From positions 1 to 64,000 of the forward strand of contig NZ_JALPVJ010000008.1 in assembly GCF_023544445.1 (NCBI RefSeq): a stretch of DNA of 64,000 nt. Reading direction: 5' to 3'. The notes beneath the pieces were generated by a model that searched no databases, was not told the DNA's origin, and saw only the letters and a list, made by a program, of their open reading frames with translations. This document shows positions 58,902 to 64,000 of the stretch, one piece after another (position 1 is the stretch's first letter; every line of letters starts with the position of its first letter). The position numbers and the translations under genes were made by a program. Origin of the DNA: Actinoplanes sp. M2I2. Its GTDB lineage: Bacteria > Actinomycetota > Actinomycetes > Mycobacteriales > Micromonosporaceae.

Positions 58902-59726
58902 TCAGCCGTCGAGCAGGCGCCGGATCCGGCTCAGGTCGGCGTCGGTGTCGGGGGTGTAGAGCACCAGCCCGAGCCCGGGCTCGTCGTCGATCGCGAACGA
59001 CGAATACCACAGGGCCAGGTGGCCGGCGACCGGATGAGCCAGGTGCTTGACGCCCTCACCCAGCGTGCCGACATCGTGGGCCTCCCACATGCGGGCGAAA
59101 TCCGCGCTGCGGTTGCGCAGTTCCTCGACCAGCCTCGTCGCCTGCTCGGTGGCGCCCCAGCGGGTGAGCTCGCGCCGGAACGTCGACACGGCCAGGCCGG
59201 CCTCGTCTTCCCACCTCGTCAGCAACGTCCGCGCGGCGGTGTCGAAGAACAGGAGTCTCAGAACATTGCGCTCCCCGGGCGGCAACGTCGCGTAGTCGGA
59301 GAGCACCAGCTGGGCGGCCCGGTTCCAGGCGATGATGTCCCAGGCCGGGGTCTTGATGTACGCCGGCCCGTACGGGAACCCGCTGAGCACCCGGCTGAAG
59401 CGGGGGTCGAGGCCGGGCTCGGCGGTGGCCGGCGCCGCGGGTCGCCGGCCGTGGGCGAGCAGGAACACGTGCTCGCGTTCGGCCGGGCTGAGCAGGAGCG
59501 CGTCGGCCACGCTGTCGATCACCTGGGCCGACGGCGCCCCGCCGCGGCCCTGCTCCAGTCGCGTGTACCACTCGACGCTCAAACCGGCCCGTTGCGCGAC
59601 CTCCTCACGCCGCAGCCCGGGCGTGCGGCGGCGGGCGGATCCCGGCAGGTCGAGCCCGGCGGTGTCGAGACGCTCGCGCCGGGACCGGAGGAAGGCGCCG
59701 AGCGAGTTTCCGGGCAATGTCGCCAC
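58902..59726 (-). CDS. XRE-family regulator with MmyB-like ligand-binding domain
   Basis: A 274-aa protein. N-terminal HTH 'RTPGLRREEVAQRAGLSVEW' with 'YTRLEQGRGGAPSAQVIDSV', then the MmyB-like domain 'AYIKTPAWDIIAWNRAAQLV', 'ERNVLRLLFFDTAARTLLTR', 'HPVAGHLALWYSSFAIDDEP', 'LVLYTPD'. The family is very common in actinomycetes and the LBD probably binds a lipid-like ligand. Divergent from sthA; 91 bp upstream of the SnoaL gene, so likely its regulator. Confidence 0.92.
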   Translation of the reverse strand: MATLPGNSLGAFLRSRRERLDTAGLDLPGSARRRTPGLRREEVAQRAGLSVEWYTRLEQGRGGAPSAQVIDSVADALLLSPAEREHVFLLAHGRRPAAPATAEPGLDPRFSRVLSGFPYGPAYIKTPAWDIIAWNRAAQLVLSDYATLPPGERNVLRLLFFDTAARTLLTRWEDEAGLAVSTFRRELTRWGATEQATRLVEELRNRSADFARMWEAHDVGTLGEGVKHLAHPVAGHLALWYSSFAIDDEPGLGLVLYTPDTDADLSRIRRLLDG

Positions 59727-59929
59727 CCCAGCACCCTACGCGCGGCCCGGCCGTGGCCCCGGCTCGAACGTCGCGGTGGACGTCAAGCACCAGGCAGGCG
59801 CTGCTGGGTCATGCGGACTGCCCGGTGGCTGGGGTCCCTCGGCGTACGAAGGGTGTCGCCCGGTAAATAGATCACGAAAAACTGTCGGACTCGGTGGACC
59901 GGGGGCCCCGGCACTGCGACGCTGAGCAG

Positions 59930-61336
59930 GTGTATGACTACGACGTGTTGGTGCTGGGCTCCGGGCCCAGTGGTCAGAAGGCCGCCATCGCCGCCTCCAA
60001 GCTCGGCCGCCGGGTCGGCATCGTCGACCGGCGGGACATGATCGGCGGCGTCTGCATCAACACGGGCACCGTGCCGTCGAAGACACTGCGTGAGGCCGTG
60101 CTCTATCTGACCGGTCTCAGCCAGCGCGACCTGTACGGCAGCAACTACCGGGTCAAGGACGAGATCACCGTGAGTGACCTCGCCGCCCGCACCCAGCACG
60201 TGATCGCCCGGCAGACCGACGTCATCCGCAACCAGCTCGCCCGCAACAAGATCACCATGATCACCGGCATCGGGCGGTTCGCCGACGCGCACTCGATCTG
60301 GGTCGACGGCGGCAGCGGCGGCCGGGAGAGCAAGGTCAGCGCCGACAAGATCATCATCGCCGCGGGCACCCGGCCCGCCCGTCCCGGCAGCGTCGACTTC
60401 GACGACCGGACGATCGTCGACTCGGACGGCGTGATCAATCTGCAGGCCGTGCCGCGCAGCATGGTCGTGGTCGGCGCCGGCGTCATCGGCATGGAGTACG
60501 CCTCGATGTTCGCCGCGCTCGGCACCAAGGTCACCGTGGTCGAACGTCGCGAGAAGATGCTCGACTTCTGCGACGACGAGATCATCGAGTCGCTGAAATA
60601 CCACCTGCGCGACCTCAGCGTGACGTTCCGCTTCGGCGAGGAGGTGGCCGCGGTCGAGCGCCACCAGACCGCCGCGCTCTGCATCCTCAAGAGCGGTAAG
60701 AAGATCGTCGCCGACACGGTGATGTACTCGGCCGGACGCCAGGGCCAGACCGAGGACCTGGCGCTCGAGGCGGCCGGGCTCGAAGCCGACCGGCGTGGCC
60801 GCATCGAGGTCGACGTCAATTACCGTACGGCGACCGACAACATCTATGCCGTCGGCGATGTGATCGGCTTCCCGGCGCTGGCCTCCACCTCGATGGAGCA
60901 GGGCCGCCTGGCCGCGCACCACGCCTGCGGCGAACCGGCCCGCGAGATGCACCAGCTCCAGCCGATCGGCATCTACACGATTCCCGAGATCAGCTTCGTC
61001 GGGAAGACCGAGGACGAGCTGACCGACGCCAACACGCCGTTCGAGGTGGGCATCGCCCGCTACCGCGAGCTGGCTCGCGGCCAGATCGTCGGCGACTCCT
61101 ACGGCATGCTCAAGCTCCTGGTCGCCCCCGACGACGGCAAGCTGCTCGGCGTCCACGTCTTCGGCACCGGCGCCACCGACATCGTCCACATCGGCCAGGC
61201 GGTGATGGGCTGCGGCGGCACGGTCGACTATCTGGTCGACGCGGTCTTCAACTACCCGACGCTGTCGGAGGCGTACAAGGTCGCCGCTCTCGACGCCTCG
61301 AACAAGATTCGCAACATCACGCGGATCGACGGATAA
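59930..61336 (+). CDS. sthA: Soluble pyridine nucleotide transhydrogenase (Si-specific)
   Basis: A 468-aa flavoprotein from GTG 59930. FAD-binding '[20 protein letters not shown]', the region '[20 protein letters not shown]' with only one Cys (no redox disulfide, as in SthA, unlike lipoamide dehydrogenase), the NAD(P)-binding '[20 protein letters not shown]', '[20 protein letters not shown]', and the dimerisation domain '[20 protein letters not shown]'. It transfers hydride between NADPH and NAD+ in the cytoplasm. Monocistronic. Confidence 0.95.
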   Translation: MYDYDVLVLGSGPSGQKAAIAASKLGRRVGIVDRRDMIGGVCINTGTVPSKTLREAVLYLTGLSQRDLYGSNYRVKDEITVSDLAARTQHVIARQTDVIRNQLARNKITMITGIGRFADAHSIWVDGGSGGRESKVSADKIIIAAGTRPARPGSVDFDDRTIVDSDGVINLQAVPRSMVVVGAGVIGMEYASMFAALGTKVTVVERREKMLDFCDDEIIESLKYHLRDLSVTFRFGEEVAAVERHQTAALCILKSGKKIVADTVMYSAGRQGQTEDLALEAAGLEADRRGRIEVDVNYRTATDNIYAVGDVIGFPALASTSMEQGRLAAHHACGEPAREMHQLQPIGIYTIPEISFVGKTEDELTDANTPFEVGIARYRELARGQIVGDSYGMLKLLVAPDDGKLLGVHVFGTGATDIVHIGQAVMGCGGTVDYLVDAVFNYPTLSEAYKVAALDASNKIRNITRIDG

Positions 61337-61511
61337 GCCCCTTTTCGCGGCTCTCCTTATGAGCAGGTTTTGTCACGTGCCCCGCGCCGACCTTCGCCGA
61401 TGTGGCGAATCGGTACAAGTGGACCACTCCGGTGGTAAAAAACCGATCTCTTAAGGGGAACTAAAACCGTGGTAGAGGCGGCCATGAAAAAGAGTCAAGT
61501 ACGCTTCGGCT

Positions 61512-62150
61512 ATGTCATGGATGGCCAGCGCCCGGCACGGGGTCCGGGAGGCTCCCGGCGGCTTGGCGCTGCTGCAGGAGCTGCTCAACACTCGTCCGCC
61601 CATGTCGTACGGCACCGACCTGCTCGTGGAGACCGATGACGCCCAGCGATGGTTGACCGAGGCGCTCGCCACCTGGTCCCGGGTCTCCGGCCTGCCGGCG
61701 CCGACCCTGCTGATCTCGTCGTCCGATCTGCGCTCCCTGCGCCGCCTCCGCAGCACGTTCGAGAACGTCATCCTGGCCGGCGGCACCGGGGGTCCCGACG
61801 GTTCCCTTCCGCCGGCCGACGTGCCGGTCAGTCTCGTCCCCGACGCCGATGGCTGGGTGCGCATCGTCCCCACCGGCCGGGGCACGCGATGGCTGGCGTC
61901 CGCGCTGTGGGCCGAGGCGCTGCTCTCCCAGCAGGGCGGGTTGTGGCCCCGGCTCAAGCTCTGCAACAACCTGGAGTGCCGGGCGGCGTTCTTCGACACG
62001 TCCCGTAACAACAGCGGGGTCTGGCACGACGTCAGCACCTGCGGAAACACGGCCAACCTGCGGGCCTTCCGCGAGCGTCGCCGCCTGCTGGGCGGCAGTG
62101 GCGCCCTGCCGCCGCGCCCCACCGTCCAGGGCCCGCCGAGCCTGATCTGA
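61512..62150 (+). CDS. CGNR zinc-finger protein
   Basis: A 212-aa protein. The N-terminal ABATE-type stress domain has 'ALLQELLNTRPPMSYGTDLL' and 'RSTFENVILA'. The C-terminal CGNR zinc finger reads 'LKLCNNLECRAAFFDTSRNN', then 'VSTCGNTANLRAFRERRR' (Cys pairs and the CGN-x-x-N-L signature). It is probably a DNA-binding regulator. ATG at 61512. The 175-bp upstream region includes a polyA tract (taaaaaacc) and is AT-rich compared with its surroundings. Confidence 0.88.
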   Translation: MSWMASARHGVREAPGGLALLQELLNTRPPMSYGTDLLVETDDAQRWLTEALATWSRVSGLPAPTLLISSSDLRSLRRLRSTFENVILAGGTGGPDGSLPPADVPVSLVPDADGWVRIVPTGRGTRWLASALWAEALLSQQGGLWPRLKLCNNLECRAAFFDTSRNNSGVWHDVSTCGNTANLRAFRERRRLLGGSGALPPRPTVQGPPSLI

Positions 62151-62475
62151 TCAAGCGCGGCCGGTCCTGCTGAGCGATAAGGCCGGCTTCGAGGCGCTTC
62201 CTGCGACGACGTTGCAGGCCGGGTCAAACCAGACCGAGCCGGGCCGGGCCGAGCCGCGCCGGGTAGAACGAACCGCGCCGAGCAGGACGAACCGCGCCGA
62301 GCAGGACGAACCGCGCCGAGCAGGACGAACCGGGCCGGGCCGCAGGCGGAACGGTATGAGTGCCGCCGGTATGCGACGCGGTCGCGGCCAGGTCGCCGCA
62401 GGCGGGGGGACGGAAAGTTCCCGATGTAGGGGTCTCGCGGGGAACTTCGGGCCGGGCTGGGGCGACTATGGGGGT
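62151..62475. other. 325-bp intergenic region with tandem repeats
   Basis: Contains the 19-bp tandem array at 62269-62325 and otherwise GC-rich simple sequence (gccgggccgagcc). It must hold the promoter of the zf-HC2 gene. Confidence 0.6.
62269..62325. repeat. 19-bp tandem repeat, three exact copies plus a partial one
   Basis: Unit cgaaccgcgccgagcagga, three identical copies back to back and a partial fourth (cgaaccg). It lies upstream of the zf-HC2 membrane protein gene and is a potential variable-number locus. Confidence 0.9.
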
Positions 62476-63378
62476 ATGGCTTGTGAGCGGTGGCGCGAGA
62501 TGCTTTCGGCGCAGCTGGACGGCGAGGACGATCCGGCCGACCGGGGCGCGGTCGACGCGCACCTGGCCGGCTGCGCCGGGTGCCGGGAGTGGCTCGACCG
62601 GGCCGCGGCGGTCAATCGCCTGACCAGCACCAGCATGGGCACGCCACCGGACCTGAGCGCGGCCATCCTGGCTGCGTTGCCGGGCCGGAGCGACGATCGC
62701 CCAGCCGTAGGGTCCACGCCTGGCCTGGCCGCCGTCCACGCCATCGGCGCTCCGGAAGCCGTCCCCGAGCGGGGGAGGCGCCGGCTTTCCCTGGCGAAAC
62801 TGCCCCTGGTCGGGCGGGTGCGCTGGGGGCGTTTCCCGTTCGCCGCCGTGTTGATCGTGGCGCTGGCGGCCGTGGGGGCGGTCCAGCTGATCCTCGGGCT
62901 CAACCAGATTGGCGGCGGGGTCGTCGGCGCCCACGTGCACACCGGCCTCGACGCGACGCCGGGCCATCTCTGGCACGAGTCGGCGGCCTGGAATGTGGCG
63001 GTCGGCGCGGGCTATCTCTTCATCGCGCTGCGGCGGACCCGGCCGTCCGGGCTGATCCCGATGCTCACGGCCTTCGTCGGGATGCTGCTGCTGCTCTCGG
63101 TCAACGACCTCACCGCCGCCCGGGTCGACCTGGCCCGGCTGATCAGCCACGGCTTCGTGATCCTCGGCTATCTGCTGATCGTTGCCCTTTCGCGCATCCC
63201 GGGCGGGTTCGTCACCACGCCGCCGGGCATGCGGGAGCGGACGGCGGCCGGCGACGCCTGGCGGGCGCGTTTCGGTGAGGACGACGAGGAGCAGCCGGTT
63301 GAGCCGTTCCGGCCGGGGCTGCGGCTGGTACCGCCGGGACCGATGACCGCCCAGCTGGACGAGCGCCAAGCCGCCTGA
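62476..63378 (+). CDS. zf-HC2 (anti-sigma-type) membrane protein
   Basis: A 300-aa protein from ATG 62476. N-terminal zf-HC2 zinc-binding anti-sigma domain: 'WREMLSAQLDGEDDPADRGA' then 'VDAHLAGCAGCREWLDRAAA' (H-x3-C-x2-C). Three to five transmembrane helices follow from about residue 120 ('FAAVLIVALAAVGAVQLILG', 'AVGAGYLFIALRR', 'MLTAFVGMLLLLSVNDLTAA', 'GFVILGYLLIVALS'), and a Pro/Arg-rich cytoplasmic tail. It presumably holds a sigma factor encoded elsewhere; none is adjacent. Confidence 0.85.
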   Translation: MACERWREMLSAQLDGEDDPADRGAVDAHLAGCAGCREWLDRAAAVNRLTSTSMGTPPDLSAAILAALPGRSDDRPAVGSTPGLAAVHAIGAPEAVPERGRRRLSLAKLPLVGRVRWGRFPFAAVLIVALAAVGAVQLILGLNQIGGGVVGAHVHTGLDATPGHLWHESAAWNVAVGAGYLFIALRRTRPSGLIPMLTAFVGMLLLLSVNDLTAARVDLARLISHGFVILGYLLIVALSRIPGGFVTTPPGMRERTAAGDAWRARFGEDDEEQPVEPFRPGLRLVPPGPMTAQLDERQAA

Positions 63379-63388
63379 CCCCAACGAC

Positions 63389-63454
63389 CGCCTGGCGGCA
63401 ACGGCCGCCAACCCGCCTGACGGCAACGACCGCCAACCCGCCTGGCGGCAACGG
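63389..63454. repeat. 25-bp tandem repeat, two copies plus a partial one
   Basis: Unit cgcctggcggcaacggccgccaacc, second copy with two changes, third copy 16 bp long. Directly downstream of the zf-HC2 gene. Confidence 0.8.
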
Positions 63455-63649
63455 CGACGGCTCGGTCGGTGGGCGGGAAAGGCCTGCGCGGGCCGCGGTC
63501 GGCCCGGACGGGCAACTGACCTGACCGAAGAAGGGCCCGAAACCGGGTCGGGCGCTCAGCGCCGGCTCGAGCCCTGCGCGGTCTGGCGTGGGATGGAGGC
63601 GAAGCCCGGTGATGCGGCGCGGCGTGGTAGGGAGCGCTCAGCCCGCCCG

Positions 63650-63883
63650 TCAGCGGGACGGCGGGCGGACGGAGAGCTCACGCCAGTCGCCGGGAGCGGC
63701 CAGCAGCGCGCGGACCGTGTCGAGTGCGGCTTCCTCGGAGTCGTACTCGAAGAAGTGGGAGACGCCGTCGGCGCCGCCCGCGCGCTGCTCCACGTACCAC
63801 TGGTCGCCGCTCACCCGCAGGTAGACGTCCTTGCGGGCGACGCGGCCCCACTTGCCGTTCCACCAGTGCTTACGCTGCTCCAT
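63650..63883 (-). CDS. Small 'GGADG' family protein, chromosomal copy
   Basis: A 77-aa protein; ATG at 63883. Its core 'RKDVYLRVSGDQWYVEQR' then 'GGADGVSHFFEYDSEEAALD' is clearly related to the two island proteins at 7998-8216 and 17888-18130 (DIYL...W.V..R.GGADG). It is the more distant and presumably ancestral type, located outside the island. Function unknown. Confidence 0.7.
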   Translation of the reverse strand: MEQRKHWWNGKWGRVARKDVYLRVSGDQWYVEQRAGGADGVSHFFEYDSEEAALDTVRALLAAPGDWRELSVRPPSR

Positions 63884-64000
63884 CCCGGCAGCGTATCGAA
63901 CATCTGTTCGAGACGCGCCGAGTGGGGATGATCTTTTTGGTCGTGTCAGCGGGGCGGTTCCTGCTGGTGACGGCCCGGAGCGTCGGGGTGACCGGGCGTT

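Noticed and set aside
59783..61189. 468-aa minus-strand frame opposite sthA
   Set aside because: Antisense of a well-defined flavoprotein gene with all family motifs.
62269..62325. CRISPR or iteron origin
   Set aside because: No spacers, no replication initiator gene nearby; simple tandem repeat only.
63928..64000. Possible gene start at the right edge ('MIFLVVSAGRFLLVTARSVG')
   Set aside because: Only about 24 codons are visible and no family can be recognised; not enough to support a feature.

Overview
The window is high-GC DNA with GTG starts and short GGAG-type ribosome binding sites. It carries Lsr2, an actinobacterial SigE-type sigma factor, WxG/YxxxD secretion substrates, a DUF574 methyltransferase, a CGNR zinc-finger protein and a MmyB-type regulator. 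Together these point to an actinomycete, most likely Micromonosporaceae (Actinoplanes-like). That placement is inferred from gene families and style, not from a marker gene.

Layout. (1) Positions 1-6.35 kb: an excisionase-like HTH gene and a tyrosine integrase of the actinobacterial integrative-element type, then a four-gene leftward operon encoding a SAV_915/SseB-like protein, a YxxxD small protein, a WxG protein with a glycine-rich hydrophobic tail, and a membrane protein (a type VII secretion-like substrate module). (2) An intact tRNA-Lys(UUU) at 6352-6423 on the minus strand. (3) About 48 kb (6442-54565) bounded by a perfect 55-bp direct repeat: the 5' half of this tRNA plus 18 bp upstream occurs at 6387-6441 and again at 54566-54620. 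This stretch is read as a genomic island or a composite of islands. It is rich in orphan genes, decayed genes, duplicated small genes and secreted proteins, and carries an Lsr2 silencer. No intact integrase, FtsK/TraB or replication gene was recognised in it. (4) From 54.6 kb on, ordinary chromosomal-looking genes: membrane proteins, an alpha/beta hydrolase, a SigE-family sigma factor overlapping its membrane-anchored partner, a SnoaL-like protein, a MmyB-type regulator, soluble transhydrogenase SthA, a CGNR zinc-finger protein and a zf-HC2 membrane protein.

Most notable island content. (a) The right edge (48.2-53.9 kb) holds a predicted biological-conflict module: a trypsin-like peptidase fused to a P-loop NTPase and a helical/TPR tail, divergent from a small Trypco1-like (CU044_2847-type) protein, with an unrecognised 456-aa protein and a 2H-phosphoesterase-like protein beside it. 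(b) A rightward cluster at 31.8-36.7 kb is linked by ATGA/TGATG/GTGA overlaps: small ORF, TPR-like protein, Cys-containing protein, DUF574 SAM methyltransferase, then a GPP34-like protein and an APC permease. It is divergent from an XRE/TPR regulator-GNAT pair, and decayed copies of three of its genes lie at 22.1-22.9 kb and 38.9-39.3 kb. (c) There is also a membrane-anchored P-loop NTPase (24.3-26.5 kb), an R2K-like ATP-grasp protein, a large RTX-repeat secreted protein, a ppGpp-hydrolase-like HD protein beside a LysR regulator, and a DUF6183-like protein surrounded by remnants of a putative immunity-type family.

The island shows duplication followed by decay: 7.0-8.3 kb is a shrunken copy of 15.5-18.2 kb, a 370-bp cassette with a 64-aa gene is repeated at 41.2 and 47.3 kb, and pseudogenes of an IS21 transposase, an integrase, a TIGR03086-type enzyme and the APC permease are visible.
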